Positions 52,392 to 63,143 of a stretch of DNA of 64,000 nucleotides are shown piece after piece. This DNA is from Algibacter lectus (GTDB lineage: Bacteria > Bacteroidota > Bacteroidia > Flavobacteriales > Flavobacteriaceae): assembly GCF_900112395.1 (NCBI RefSeq), contig NZ_FOLN01000003.1:372001-436000 (forward strand). The letters run 5' to 3'. Each line of letters begins with the position of its first letter. The first letter of the stretch is position 1. The notes under the pieces are model-generated. The model was not told the DNA's origin. It did no database searches and saw only the letters and a list, made by a program, of their open reading frames with translations. Made by a program: the position numbers and the translations under genes.

Positions 52392-54185
52392 TTAAGATTC
52401 GGCTTGTAAATTAATTAATTGACGTCTGTATGATGTTAAAAGTTTTGATTTTGTAATGAAACCATAATATTTTCCATCTTTTTTAACCGGTAAATTCCAT
52501 GCGCTACTGTCTTGGAATTTCTTCATAATATCGGTCATTTTATCCTTATCTAAATTAATAACTTCTGGCGGTTTTTGCATTAAGTCTGAAGCGGTAACTT
52601 CTTTATAAAGGGATTGATCGAACATAATTGAGCGTAAATCATCTAGTAAAATAATGCCTACGAGTTTTTTGCTTTCCTTGTTAATAACGGGGTAAATATT
52701 TCGTTTTGATTTTTTTACAGCCTTTTGAATAATTTCTTCTAAAGTCATTGTTGGATATAAAACCGTAAAGTTGGTTTCAATAACTCTATCAATGTCCATT
52801 AAAGTTAGAACCGCATGATCTTTATCGTGAGTTATTAATTCTCCTTTTCGGCCTAATTCCATGTTGTAAACAGAGTGTGGTTTAAAGTATTTTGTAATAC
52901 TGAAAGATATGGTCGATGTTAACATTAGCGGTACAAAAAGTTCATAACCTCCTGTAAGTTCTGCAATTAAAAATATTGCTGTAAGTGGCGCATGTAATAC
53001 TCCAGCTAAAAGTCCGGCCATACCAACTAAGGTGAAATTACTTTCGGAAAGCGGTGAGTTTAATAAACCACTATGATTGATGATTTTAGATAAACAAAAC
53101 CCCATAATGCTACCCATAAATAAGGTTGGAGCAAAAATACCACCAACACCACCAGCTCCAAAAGTAAGCGCACTAGCAACAATTTTAAAAAGCATAAGAG
53201 CTATAAGGAGAACAACAACATTCCAGATATTTGATAGGTCTAAACCAAATATGTTATTCTCGAGAGCTTTTTCGGGAGTTCCAACAATGAGGTTGTTAAT
53301 TACATCGAACCCTTCACCGTATAATGGCGGAATTAAATAAACTAGCAAACCAATACCGGTACCACCAACTATTAGTTTTTTAATAGGCGATTTTAAAGAA
53401 TCGAAAAGTTTTTGGATGCGATCATAAACTTCAGTAAAGTAAATAGAAATAAAAGCAGCTATAACCCCTAAAAGGATGTAAAATGGTGCGTCGGAAAGGT
53501 AGAATTTATCTTCAATTCTAAATGGTAAAATTACATCGTCTCCAAAGAAAAATTGAGAAGTTAAAATTGCCGAAAGAGAAGCTAATAATAATGGTAGCAT
53601 TGACGCAATAGTTAAATCTAAACTAAACACTTCTATTGCAAAAATAATAGCCGCAATGGGAGCTTTAAAAATAGAACTCATGGCGCCAGCAGCAGCACAA
53701 CCTACAAGTAGTGTTCTTGTGGTTTGGTTCATATGGAACATTCTGGCAATGTTTGAGCCTAATGCTGCGCCTGTTGCAACGGTTGGCCCTTCCAGTCCTA
53801 CCGACCCACCAAAACCAACGGTTAGTGGCGCGGTTAAAATAGAGCCAAACATTTGAAAAGGTTTCATGATTGCCTTACGTTTTGAAATAGCGTAAAGCGT
53901 AGAAGGAATACCGTGACTTACCTTATTTCTTATAATATATTTTATACCTAAATACACTAAGGTTAAACCTAGAATAGGAAATAGGAAATAGAAGGCGTGA
54001 TGGTAGTGTTTTATTAGTTTAGCCTCTAATAAATGCTGAATAAAATGGGTTAAATTCTTTAAAACAACCGCTCCCATACCTGCGGTAAAACCTATAATGA
54101 TACTTAATAGGTATACGAATTGCTTTTTGGAAATATGCTTAGCTCTCCAAATAAGTATCTGTTTTAAAACGGTTTGTTTAGGCAT
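52392..54185 (-). CDS. ClC family chloride channel/transporter with CBS domains
   Basis: 597 residues, paralog of the neighbouring ClC with the same order: ClC domain and two CBS repeats (VIETNFTVLYPTMTLE, DKMTDIMKKFQDSSAWN). Motifs SHGIPSTLYA, GGSVGLEGPTVATG (gating Glu132 kept), AGGVGGIFAPTLFMG and GGYELFVPLM. The inner proton glutamate position (FAIEVFS) is Val, so a channel or modified transporter is suggested. Cotranscribed with the DUF6503 gene, one base upstream. Confidence 0.93.
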   Translation of the reverse strand: MPKQTVLKQILIWRAKHISKKQFVYLLSIIIGFTAGMGAVVLKNLTHFIQHLLEAKLIKHYHHAFYFLFPILGLTLVYLGIKYIIRNKVSHGIPSTLYAISKRKAIMKPFQMFGSILTAPLTVGFGGSVGLEGPTVATGAALGSNIARMFHMNQTTRTLLVGCAAAGAMSSIFKAPIAAIIFAIEVFSLDLTIASMLPLLLASLSAILTSQFFFGDDVILPFRIEDKFYLSDAPFYILLGVIAAFISIYFTEVYDRIQKLFDSLKSPIKKLIVGGTGIGLLVYLIPPLYGEGFDVINNLIVGTPEKALENNIFGLDLSNIWNVVVLLIALMLFKIVASALTFGAGGVGGIFAPTLFMGSIMGFCLSKIINHSGLLNSPLSESNFTLVGMAGLLAGVLHAPLTAIFLIAELTGGYELFVPLMLTSTISFSITKYFKPHSVYNMELGRKGELITHDKDHAVLTLMDIDRVIETNFTVLYPTMTLEEIIQKAVKKSKRNIYPVINKESKKLVGIILLDDLRSIMFDQSLYKEVTASDLMQKPPEVINLDKDKMTDIMKKFQDSSAWNLPVKKDGKYYGFITKSKLLTSYRRQLINLQAES

Positions 54186-54186
54186 T

Positions 54187-54903
54187 TTATTTTGATGCGT
54201 TTTTCGATAAAATATCGGTAGCTAAATACTTATCGTTTTTGTTGTAATACCAAGCCCTATTTTTTGGCATTTTAATTCCGTTTATAGTCTCTAATTCGGT
54301 TAGCAAAATATATTCACCATCGTTTTTAGTTTCATCTTTAAAAAACTGATAAACCTCCATGGCGAAGGTTTCTGGGTTAAAATAGAAATACCAAGTATCT
54401 TTACCTACTTCTTTGGAGTAGGTTGCTTTTAGAACTAAATAGTCTTTTCCTTTAAATATTTTTTGAGTTACGTTTGGGTGTATTATGGTGCCTTCGTCGT
54501 TTAATTTCATTGGCAAACCATACAGATAGGTGTAGTAGTCTTTAAATAAATTAGCACGTTTGCAATTTAGGTTGTGTTCTTTTTTTAGTGTTTCAGATAA
54601 ATCGGTACTCCCATTTATGGATAGGGTACAGTCTAATTTATTAATAACAGATTCTATTACCAAACTGTCTTTTATGGTTTGTAAAGAAAAATATTCTTTA
54701 GGTAAACTTATTGTAATATTGCTTTGTCGTTCGGGTTTGTTTGGCATTTTCATACTTACTATAAAACTACCATCGAAAGTTTCCCAATTGTTATTTGGAT
54801 CGTGAAACTGGATTGATCTTTTTAATAATTCTGGGCCTGTTATAGTTTGAGCTAGGGCTATTGTTGAAGCGAAAACTAATAGAAAGAAGGTTAAGTTTTT
54901 CAT
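54187..54903 (-). CDS. DUF6503-like secreted protein
   Basis: 238 residues with signal peptide MKNLTFFLLVFASTIALAQ. The remainder has the segment GPELLKRSIQFHDPNNNWET and beta strands typical of DUF6503, a LolA-like fold family of unknown role. One base separates its stop from the ClC start. Confidence 0.78.
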   Translation of the reverse strand: MKNLTFFLLVFASTIALAQTITGPELLKRSIQFHDPNNNWETFDGSFIVSMKMPNKPERQSNITISLPKEYFSLQTIKDSLVIESVINKLDCTLSINGSTDLSETLKKEHNLNCKRANLFKDYYTYLYGLPMKLNDEGTIIHPNVTQKIFKGKDYLVLKATYSKEVGKDTWYFYFNPETFAMEVYQFFKDETKNDGEYILLTELETINGIKMPKNRAWYYNKNDKYLATDILSKNASK

Positions 54904-54919
54904 ATATTCAGTTTACTAA

Positions 54920-54943
54920 AAAATCCTGCAAAAGCAGGATTTT
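54920..54943 (-). terminator. Terminator after aspS
   Basis: AAAATCCTGC and GCAGGATTTT pair around AAAA, five bases after the aspS stop. Confidence 0.85.
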
Positions 54944-54947
54944 AATA

Positions 54948-56702
54948 TTATGATTTTAAATTAAGTTTTAAACTCAATTCTGTTAATTGATCATCATCAA
55001 TTCGAGCAGGTGCATCAATCATTACATCGCGTCCTGAGTTGTTTTTTGGGAAAGCAATAAAGTCTCGAATGGTTTCTTGGCCTCCTAAAATGGCAACCAA
55101 TCTGTCTAGTCCAAAAGCTAAACCACCGTGTGGCGGTGCTCCGTATTGAAAAGCATCCATTAAGAAACCAAATTGTGCTTTTGCTTCTTCTTCAGAAAAG
55201 CCTAAATGTTTAAACATTGTGGCTTGTGTTTCTTTATCGTGAATACGAATAGATCCTCCTCCAATTTCGTTTCCATTTAAAACTAAATCGTATGCATTTG
55301 CTTTTACATCGCCTGGGTTTGTGTCTAGTAATTCTAGTTGACCTGGTTTAGGAGATGTAAACGGGTGGTGCATGGCGTGGTAATGTCCAGTTTCTTCATC
55401 AAGTTCCAATAAAGGAAAATCGATAACCCATAATGGAGCAAATACTTTCGGGTCGCGTAAACCTAAACGTTCTGCTAATTCCATACGTAAAGCACTTAAT
55501 TGCGCGCGTACTTTATTTTTGTCGCCAGAAAGTACACAAACTAAATCGCCTGGTTTAGCTCCGGTAACTTCTGCCCATTTTGCTAAATCGTCTTGATCGT
55601 AAAACTTATCTACTGAAGATTTAAAGGTTCCGTCATCATTACAACGCGAGTAAATCATGCCTAAGGCACCAACTTGTGGACGCTTAACCCAATCTATTAA
55701 TTTATCAATTTCTTTTCTTGTGTAGCTATTTCCTCCTGGTACAGCAATACCAACAACTAATTCTGCATTATTAAAAACGCCAAAATCTTTGTGTTGAGTT
55801 ACTGCGTTTAATTCGCCAAATTCCATTCCAAAACGGATGTCTGGTTTATCGTTTCCGTATAAACGCATGGCATCATCGTAAAGCATTCTTGGGAATTTAT
55901 CAATGGAAACACCATTAACTTCCTGTAGTAAGTGACGGGTTAAACCTTCAAAAACATTTAAAATATCTTCTTGTTCAACAAAGGCCATTTCACAATCAAT
56001 TTGTGTGAATTCTGGCTGACGGTCGGCACGTAAATCTTCATCTCTAAAGCATTTTACAATTTGAAAATACTTATCCATACCACCAACCATAAGCAATTGC
56101 TTAAAGGTTTGTGGCGATTGTGGAAGGGCGTAAAATTCTCCTGCATTCATACGAGATGGTACTACGAAATCTCTTGCGCCTTCTGGTGTAGATTTTATTA
56201 AATATGGTGTTTCAACTTCAATAAAACCTTCTTTAGATAGATAGTTTCTAACTTCTTGAGAAACTTTCGATCTGAAAATTAAACTATTTTTTACCGGATT
56301 ACGACGAATATCTAAATAACGATATTTCATTCTAATATCTTCACCACCATCCGTTTTATCTTCAATAGTAAATGGAGGGAGCACCGATTGGTTTAAAATT
56401 TCGAGCTCAGAAACTAATATTTCGATATCTCCTGTAGGGATATTTGGGTTTTTTGAAGCACGTTCAATCACCGTTCCTTTTACCTGAATTACAAATTCGC
56501 GGCCTAAGTTTTGGGCTTGCTCTATTAAATCTTTGCTAGTGCGCTCTTCATCAAAAACAAGTTGTGTAATACCGTAACGGTCACGTAAATCGACCCAAAC
56601 AATAAAACCTTTATCTCTAGATTTTTGAACCCAACCAGATAGGGTTACTTCTGTGTTAATATGTGTGGCTGTTAATTCGCCGCAATTATGACTTCTGTAC
56701 AT
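54948..56702 (-). CDS. aspS: Aspartyl-tRNA synthetase
   Basis: 584 residues, full bacterial length with the GAD insert. OB anticodon domain ([20 protein letters not shown]), motif 1 region [17 protein letters not shown], motif 2 [18 protein letters not shown] and motif 3 [13 protein letters not shown]. Charges tRNA-Asp in the cytoplasm. ATG 56702 is used; the TTG at 56723 is in the -7 box. Confidence 0.97.
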   Translation of the reverse strand: MYRSHNCGELTATHINTEVTLSGWVQKSRDKGFIVWVDLRDRYGITQLVFDEERTSKDLIEQAQNLGREFVIQVKGTVIERASKNPNIPTGDIEILVSELEILNQSVLPPFTIEDKTDGGEDIRMKYRYLDIRRNPVKNSLIFRSKVSQEVRNYLSKEGFIEVETPYLIKSTPEGARDFVVPSRMNAGEFYALPQSPQTFKQLLMVGGMDKYFQIVKCFRDEDLRADRQPEFTQIDCEMAFVEQEDILNVFEGLTRHLLQEVNGVSIDKFPRMLYDDAMRLYGNDKPDIRFGMEFGELNAVTQHKDFGVFNNAELVVGIAVPGGNSYTRKEIDKLIDWVKRPQVGALGMIYSRCNDDGTFKSSVDKFYDQDDLAKWAEVTGAKPGDLVCVLSGDKNKVRAQLSALRMELAERLGLRDPKVFAPLWVIDFPLLELDEETGHYHAMHHPFTSPKPGQLELLDTNPGDVKANAYDLVLNGNEIGGGSIRIHDKETQATMFKHLGFSEEEAKAQFGFLMDAFQYGAPPHGGLAFGLDRLVAILGGQETIRDFIAFPKNNSGRDVMIDAPARIDDDQLTELSLKLNLKS

Positions 56703-56720
56703 TGTTGTAAAATTGAGGTG

Positions 56721-56728
56721 CAAATTTA
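56721..56728 (-). promoter_or_regulatory. Bacteroidetes -7 box for aspS (TAAATTTG)
   Basis: Exact TAnnTTTG on the reverse strand, 18 bases upstream of the ATG at 56702. Confidence 0.6.
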
Positions 56729-56990
56729 ATGAAATAGGCCGGAGTATAAATTTTTATAATTGTTTTTTTGAGTAAATGAAGCTTTTAAAATTGTTAGGAG
56801 ATAAAATAGGTTGAGATTGTATAGGTGTAATGAGGTGATAATATGAATTTGTATTTTACTGATGTTTTAGGTTTTTGTGTTTAAAGCTATTAAAATCTAA
56901 TAATTAAGCTTAATATTTTGCGATATTCTTGTAAATGAAATAATTATATCCATATATTAGCATTAACTAACTTTTAAATAAAATAACATT

Positions 56991-59621
56991 ATGAGTAAAT
57001 TTTTGAACACAAAATGGTTGATGTTCCTCTTTTTTTTAGGTGCTCCAGCTTTAGTAATTGCACAGCAAGTAACCGGTGTGGTTAAAGACGACTCTGGAGC
57101 ATTACCAGGTGTATCGGTAATTGTAAAGGGAACGTCTAGTGGAACTACCACGGATTTCGATGGTAAGTATTCTATTAATGCTAGTAACGGTGCTGTTTTA
57201 GTGTTTTCTTATGTGGGTTATGAGACACAAGAAAACACTGTTAGTGGAAATAAAATGAACGTTATTATGCAATCTGGTGTTGCTCTAGATGCAGTTGTGT
57301 TAACAGGTAATAGATCGAAACCGAGAACTATTTTAGATTCTCCTGTGCCTATTGATAATATAGGTTTAGATGAAATGCGTAGTACCGGGCAACCAACAAT
57401 AGATAAAATGTTGACTTATAAAGTGCCATCTTTCAATTCTACAACCCAAGCCGTATCTGATGCAACTGCGCATTTTGATCCAGCAGATTTGCGTGGTTTA
57501 GGGCCAAGTAGGACATTGGTTTTAGTTAATGGAAAACGTAAAAACCAAAGTGCTTTAGTTTATATTAATGATACACCTGGAAAAGGTGAAGTAGGTGTGG
57601 ATTTAAAAAGTATTCCAGCTGCAGCCATTGAGCGTATCGAGGTTTTGCGTGATGGAGCTTCGGCTCAGTACGGATCGGATGCGATTGCTGGTGTAATTAA
57701 TATGGTGTTAAAAAAGAATGTTGAATATACTACGGTAAACGTAAATTCTGGTGTTACTACTGAGGGCGATGGTTTTAATTTTGGAGTTGATTTAAACACA
57801 GGTTTAACTGGTGAAAATGGTGGTTATTTAAATATTACTGCTGGATATTATGAGCAAGAAAAAACGAATAGACCGGGGTCTCCAGGATCAGATGCTTTAA
57901 TTGGAGTAGAGGCTAATGATCCAACTTGGGGAGCTTGGTTAGCTGATAATCCAGATTTAGGAATGAATGTTGGTCAGCCTGAATTACAAAAAATCGATTT
58001 GTTTTTTAATGCTGGAATTCCTTTTAAAAATGATTCTGGTGAGTTTTACTCCTTTGGTGGTTTTACTTCTAGACAAGGAACAAGTTTTGCTTTATACAGA
58101 GCGCCTTATTGGGTGGGAGATCCTTATAACTTATTACATGAAGCGGGGTCTGATTATAATGGGTTTCAGCCTACTTTTGAAACCGATGTTATGGATAACA
58201 ACTTAACAGCTGGTGTAAAATGGAAATTGTTTAATTTCGATGTTGATTTTAGTGGGACTTACGGAAGAAATAGAATTGATTACGATGTGAACAACACGTT
58301 AAATCCAGATTTGGGAGCAAGCAGTCCTACAGAATTTGCAGTTGGAGGTTATACGTTTAGTAATACATTGGCGAATTTAGATTTCTCAAGAAATTTAGGG
58401 CAACTTAATATTGCTTTTGGAGCAGAAATTAAGCAAGAAAACTTTTCTGCTAGAGCTGGAGATGCTGCATCTTATTTCAACCCTACTGGGAATGGTAATG
58501 CACAATCTTTCCCAGGTTTGCAGCCATCTAATGCAGTGCGCGCCGATAGACATAATTATGGTGTTTATGGAGATTTAGAATGGGAACCTACCGAAGATTT
58601 ATTGATTGGTGGAGCTATCCGTTATGAGGATTTTAGTGATTTTGGCGATAACGTATCATGGAAAGTTAGTGGGCGTTATTCTTTAGGAGATAAGGGTGCG
58701 ATAAGAGCTTCTTATAGTACTGGGTTTAGAGCGCCATCGTTACATCAAATATATTTAAGTAATGTGCAAACCTTAGTTTCTGGAGGGAGTATTTCAAATC
58801 AAGGAACCTTTAGTAATGTAGATCCTGTTATTAGAGAAGATTTAGGTGTGCCACAACTTACGGCAGAAACGTCTAAAAATATATCGGCTGGTATTACATA
58901 TAAAATTAAGCCTAACCTTTCTGTTTCAGCGGATTTTTATAATGTTAAAGTTGATGATCGTGTTTTATTTACTGGTGAAATTGGGTTTGATGGAGATGAC
59001 TCGTCAATGAATCCTGTTGAGAGTGTGTTGGTGGCTAATTCTATTACAAGTTTGAAGTTTTTCGTAAACGCTGTAAGTACTAATACTTCGGGTGTTGATT
59101 TAGTGGTTAACTACACTAATATTGAATTAGGTGAAGGTATTTTGAATGCTGCATTAGCGGCGAATTTTAATGAGACTACAATTAAAGGTAAAATTGATGC
59201 TCCAGCTTTATTTGAGGCTAACGGGTATGATATCTTTAATAGAAAAGAGCAAGCTAGAATTACATCATCAAGACCGAAATCTAAAGTGTTATTAGGTTTA
59301 GATTATGATTTGAATAAATGGAATTTTATTTTGAATAACACTTATTTTGGCGAAGTTACATGGCAACACGGTAGTAGTCCAGCACTAGATCAAACTTTTG
59401 CCGGAAAAGTAATCACCGATTTAATTGTTGGTTATGAGTTTAGTGAAAAACTATCGGGTAATATTTCTGTAAATAATTTACTTAATGTATATCCAGATGA
59501 ATTGGATGCTAAAGGCGATGTGGTTACCGATCTTGGAGGGCGTTTTAAATACCCTTGGGAGGTAAATCAATTTGGATTTAATGGTACTGTTTTAAATGCA
59601 AGCTTAGCTTTTAAATTCTAG
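56991..59621 (+). CDS. TonB-dependent receptor, tandem copy 1
   Basis: 876 residues, outer-membrane barrel. Signal peptide to VIAQ, a carboxypeptidase-like domain (DDSGALPGVSVIVKGTSSGT, GKYSINASNG, residues 25-100), the plug (GLGPSRTLVLVNGKRK, IERIEVLRDGASAQYGSDAI) and the barrel ending LAFKF. No SusD is adjacent. The substrate is not visible; the plug resembles siderophore or other small-molecule receptors that lack SusD. A close paralog follows at 60020. Confidence 0.93.
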   Translation: MSKFLNTKWLMFLFFLGAPALVIAQQVTGVVKDDSGALPGVSVIVKGTSSGTTTDFDGKYSINASNGAVLVFSYVGYETQENTVSGNKMNVIMQSGVALDAVVLTGNRSKPRTILDSPVPIDNIGLDEMRSTGQPTIDKMLTYKVPSFNSTTQAVSDATAHFDPADLRGLGPSRTLVLVNGKRKNQSALVYINDTPGKGEVGVDLKSIPAAAIERIEVLRDGASAQYGSDAIAGVINMVLKKNVEYTTVNVNSGVTTEGDGFNFGVDLNTGLTGENGGYLNITAGYYEQEKTNRPGSPGSDALIGVEANDPTWGAWLADNPDLGMNVGQPELQKIDLFFNAGIPFKNDSGEFYSFGGFTSRQGTSFALYRAPYWVGDPYNLLHEAGSDYNGFQPTFETDVMDNNLTAGVKWKLFNFDVDFSGTYGRNRIDYDVNNTLNPDLGASSPTEFAVGGYTFSNTLANLDFSRNLGQLNIAFGAEIKQENFSARAGDAASYFNPTGNGNAQSFPGLQPSNAVRADRHNYGVYGDLEWEPTEDLLIGGAIRYEDFSDFGDNVSWKVSGRYSLGDKGAIRASYSTGFRAPSLHQIYLSNVQTLVSGGSISNQGTFSNVDPVIREDLGVPQLTAETSKNISAGITYKIKPNLSVSADFYNVKVDDRVLFTGEIGFDGDDSSMNPVESVLVANSITSLKFFVNAVSTNTSGVDLVVNYTNIELGEGILNAALAANFNETTIKGKIDAPALFEANGYDIFNRKEQARITSSRPKSKVLLGLDYDLNKWNFILNNTYFGEVTWQHGSSPALDQTFAGKVITDLIVGYEFSEKLSGNISVNNLLNVYPDELDAKGDVVTDLGGRFKYPWEVNQFGFNGTVLNASLAFKF

Positions 59622-60019
59622 AGCTCATTTTATTGTTTTGGCAGAGATGTTTATTTAAGCGTTTCTGTTTTATGTAAACCCCAGATTTTGGAAAAAACAC
59701 CAAAATATGGGGTTTCGTTTTAAGTTTAACATTTTTTTTAGAAAAATTAAAATAATCCTCAAACGCTAATAAAACGTTAATTGTACGTTTTATTTTTAAT
59801 TGAATAGTTGTTTTTTTATTTTTTAGCGTGTTGAGTGTCATGGGGTTGAGAGGATTATTTCTTTTTAGGTTTATGAAATAATGATTAAAAATAGATTTTT
59901 TTACTTGTAAGTTTTTACTGTTAAAAAGCCGTTTTGTAAGTAATGTTTTATCGGTAAGTGTTTAAATTACAAGATAATATGTATATCTTAGCTAGAACTA
60001 ATTCAAATAAATTATAACT
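59622..60019. other. Intergenic region between the TonB receptor paralogs
   Basis: Holds the terminator at 59676-59715 and about 300 bases of AT-rich sequence before the second receptor. I see no exact promoter box, RNA gene or coding region in it. Confidence 0.5.
59676..59715 (+). terminator. Terminator after TonB receptor copy 1
   Basis: A 16-base stem with one mismatch (AAACCCCAGATTTTGG with CCAAAATATGGGGTTT) and an 8-base loop; the T run after it is short and broken by CG (CGTTTTAAG). Confidence 0.75.
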
Positions 60020-62908
60020 ATGAGTAAAATTCTACATTTAAAATGTCTGATGTTTCTATTTTGTATAGGTCTATCAGGAGCGGCATTAGCCCAAGAAATT
60101 TCGGGAACTGTAAAAGATGATTCTGGTGCCTTACCCGGAGTTTCTGTAATTGTAAAAGGTACGTCAACAGGTACAACCACAGATTTTGACGGAAAGTATA
60201 ATGTAAAAGCAAAAACAGGTGATGTTTTAGTATTTTCGTACGTAGGTTATGAAACGCAAGACAAAACCGTTACAGGTATGGTTATGAACGTTACCATGCA
60301 ATCTGGTGTTGCCTTAAATGAGGTGGTGTTAATTGGATCTAGAAATAAATCTAGAACATCTATTGATACACCGGTGCCAGTAGATGTTATTGATATGTCG
60401 CAAATTGCTACATCAGGACCGCAAACAACTATTACTGAGATTTTAAATTATGTAGCGCCTTCATTTACATCAACAACCCAAACGGTTTCAGACGGTACAG
60501 ATCACGTTGATCCAGCCTCTTTAAGAGGTTTAGGGCCAGATCAGGTTTTGGTTTTAATTAATGGAAAAAGAAGGCATAAATCATCATTAGTAAATGTAAA
60601 TGGTACAGTTGGTACAGGTACAGTTGGTACAGATATGAACTCTATTCCTACGGCAGCAATTGAAAGAATAGAAGTTTTAAGGGATGGTGCGGCAGCCCAA
60701 TATGGTTCTGATGCTATTGCTGGGGTGATTAACCTTGTTCTTAAAAAAGCAACAAACGAGCTGACTTTAAACGTGAATTCGGGTGCAAATATGAGTAAGC
60801 ACTCTAATCAATATAATGATGGTGGTACTGATGGTGAAAAATTTCAATTAGATGCTAACTACGGTTTAGATTTAGGAGATAATGGCGGATATATTAACTT
60901 TACGGGTTCTTTAAGTACAAGAGGAGCAACCAACAGAAGTGATTCAATGGGGCAACCTATTTATACTATGTTTGATATTGCTACTAGAACATTAGGTTAT
61001 GATAATGCTTTTGCTATGGATCCAAGTGATTTAGCTAATTACGTTGCAGGTTTAGATCCAACATTACAAACTGTTTATGATAATGGTGTTGCGGCAGGCA
61101 ATTCTTTTTTAGATATTATTAATTCAGATTCGGCAACTTTTGTTGGTGATACAGCAAATTCTTCTCCTATTTCTGATTACGAATTGGCACAACGTGGTTT
61201 AACTCGTGATGATTTTAGAATGAAAGTTGGACAGTCTAAATTAAGAAGTGGACAGTTTATGATGAACATGGAAATACCTCTAGATGATAATGGTTCTGCG
61301 TTTTACTCTTTTGGCGGCATGAGTTTTAGAGATGGTATTGCAGCAGGATTTCATAGAAGGCCAGCCTATACAGATGGAAGGGCAAATACAGCGGCTTTAC
61401 CTGATGGATTCTTACCACATATTTCTTCTCGCGTTATTGATAGGTCTTTAGCAACAGGTATTAAAGGAAAAATAGGTGATTGGGATATCGATTTCTCTAA
61501 CACTTATGGTGTAAATAGTTTCGATTTCACAATTAAGAATACGGTTAATGCAACCTTAGGTGCATCGTCACCAAGAGAGTTTGAAGCAGGTGGGTTTTCT
61601 TTTTCTCAAAACACTACAAATTTCGATTTATCAAATTTTTATGAGGATACTTTTGAAGGTTTAAATGTTGCTTTTGGTGCGGAATATAGGCTTGAAAATT
61701 ATCAGTTAATTGCAGGTGAAGAAGCTTCTTATTCAAAATATGATACAAACGGAGAAATTGTTACAAACTACACAGATGCGAGTAATATTGTAACGAGTTA
61801 TTTTGGTGAAGGTGTTCCTGGTGGGGCTCAAGTTTTTCCTGGATATAGACCAGAAAATGAAGTGGATCAAAATAGGAATAGTTATGCTGCTTATGTTGAT
61901 TTGGAAGCAGATTTAACAGATGCCTTTTTATTAAGTGCAGCATTGCGTTACGAGAATTTTAACGATTTTGGAGAAACCTTCAACTGGAAATTATCTTCTA
62001 GATATAAATTATCAGAAAACACAGCAATACGTGGTGCAATAAGTACGGGTTTTAGAGCTCCAGATTTACATCAAATTTATTTTAATGCTACCGCAACGCA
62101 ATTTGTTGCAGGTATTCCAATTGAGCAAGGGACTTTTGCAAATAATAGTAGATTAGCCGATTTGTTGTCGATTCCAGAACTGGAAGAAGAAACTTCTTTT
62201 AACGCTAGTTTAGGGTTTACTGCTAAAATACCGAGCGCTGGTTTAAAAATAACTATTGATGGATATATGGTTAATGTTGATGATAGGGTTGGTATAACAA
62301 GAAGTTATACACCTTCTACAACAGAGCAACAAGAAATTTTTGATGCTGCAGCTGCAGGTGCTGCTAAATTCTTTACTAATGGTTTTGATACAGAGTCTAG
62401 AGGGTTAGATATTGTAATAGATCATAAAACAAGTATTGGTGCTAATGGAACTTTAAATAATATATTATCTGGAACGTTTTCTAAAACAGAAGTAAAGAAT
62501 GTTAAATCTATTCTTGGAACAGAAATTTTAGATGAAACACTTAAAGGGTATATTGAAGATGCAATGCCAAGAGCTAAGGTGAATTTAACGAATAATTACT
62601 CTAATGGTGATTGGAATTTTATGTTACGTAATGTTTATTTTGGTTCGGTAAATGATCCTGATTTTAGAGGTTCAACTACACCAGTTACTTACGGAGAAAA
62701 AATTATTACAGATTTATCTTTAACTTATAGTTTTTCTGATAACCTAAAACTTACAGCAGGAGCTAATAATTTATTAGATGTTTATCCAGATGAGGTTCCT
62801 TTTGAAGGTTCTCAATACGGAGATCAATTTATATTTTCACGTAGAACCTCTCAATTTGGTTTTAACGGACGTTATGTATTTGGTAGATTAACATTTGTTT
62901 TAAAATAA
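60020..62908 (+). CDS. TonB-dependent receptor, tandem copy 2
   Basis: 962 residues, a paralog of the gene before it. The N-terminal domain (DDSGALPGVSVIVKGTSTGT, TDFDGKYNVKAKTG) and plug (LVLINGKRRHKSSLVNVNGT, IERIEVLRDGAAAQYGSDAI) are nearly the same, while the barrel is about 85 residues longer. No SusD. It has its own terminator at 62932. Duplicated receptors often differ in ligand; the ligand is unknown here. Confidence 0.93.
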   Translation: MSKILHLKCLMFLFCIGLSGAALAQEISGTVKDDSGALPGVSVIVKGTSTGTTTDFDGKYNVKAKTGDVLVFSYVGYETQDKTVTGMVMNVTMQSGVALNEVVLIGSRNKSRTSIDTPVPVDVIDMSQIATSGPQTTITEILNYVAPSFTSTTQTVSDGTDHVDPASLRGLGPDQVLVLINGKRRHKSSLVNVNGTVGTGTVGTDMNSIPTAAIERIEVLRDGAAAQYGSDAIAGVINLVLKKATNELTLNVNSGANMSKHSNQYNDGGTDGEKFQLDANYGLDLGDNGGYINFTGSLSTRGATNRSDSMGQPIYTMFDIATRTLGYDNAFAMDPSDLANYVAGLDPTLQTVYDNGVAAGNSFLDIINSDSATFVGDTANSSPISDYELAQRGLTRDDFRMKVGQSKLRSGQFMMNMEIPLDDNGSAFYSFGGMSFRDGIAAGFHRRPAYTDGRANTAALPDGFLPHISSRVIDRSLATGIKGKIGDWDIDFSNTYGVNSFDFTIKNTVNATLGASSPREFEAGGFSFSQNTTNFDLSNFYEDTFEGLNVAFGAEYRLENYQLIAGEEASYSKYDTNGEIVTNYTDASNIVTSYFGEGVPGGAQVFPGYRPENEVDQNRNSYAAYVDLEADLTDAFLLSAALRYENFNDFGETFNWKLSSRYKLSENTAIRGAISTGFRAPDLHQIYFNATATQFVAGIPIEQGTFANNSRLADLLSIPELEEETSFNASLGFTAKIPSAGLKITIDGYMVNVDDRVGITRSYTPSTTEQQEIFDAAAAGAAKFFTNGFDTESRGLDIVIDHKTSIGANGTLNNILSGTFSKTEVKNVKSILGTEILDETLKGYIEDAMPRAKVNLTNNYSNGDWNFMLRNVYFGSVNDPDFRGSTTPVTYGEKIITDLSLTYSFSDNLKLTAGANNLLDVYPDEVPFEGSQYGDQFIFSRRTSQFGFNGRYVFGRLTFVLK

Positions 62909-62931
62909 GAATTAAAGTGTTTATTAATATT

Positions 62932-62968
62932 AAAAGCCTCGTAAATCAATCGATTTACGAGGCTTTTT
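62932..62968 (+). terminator. Terminator after TonB receptor copy 2
   Basis: Perfect 16-base stem (AAAAGCCTCGTAAATC with its complement), 4-base loop, then Ts. Confidence 0.9.
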
Positions 62969-63075
62969 AGTTTATATAATTATCTTATTTTTAAGTCATA
63001 CCGACTATGAGGTGTCGCGAAAAAATTTCATGAGCATACGTCTATCTAGCGATTACAGATGCTTTCCTAAAACTA

Positions 63076-63112
63076 AAAACCCAGACGCTTCAATTAAGAA
63101 AGTCTGGGTTTT
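63076..63112 (-). terminator. Terminator after the RND pump gene
   Basis: AAAACCCAGAC pairs with GTCTGGGTTTT around 15 bases; on the reverse strand it ends in TTTTT, 32 bases after the stop. Confidence 0.85.
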
Positions 63113-63143
63113 CGCTATTAATCGAGTTAGTCACACAATTAAA

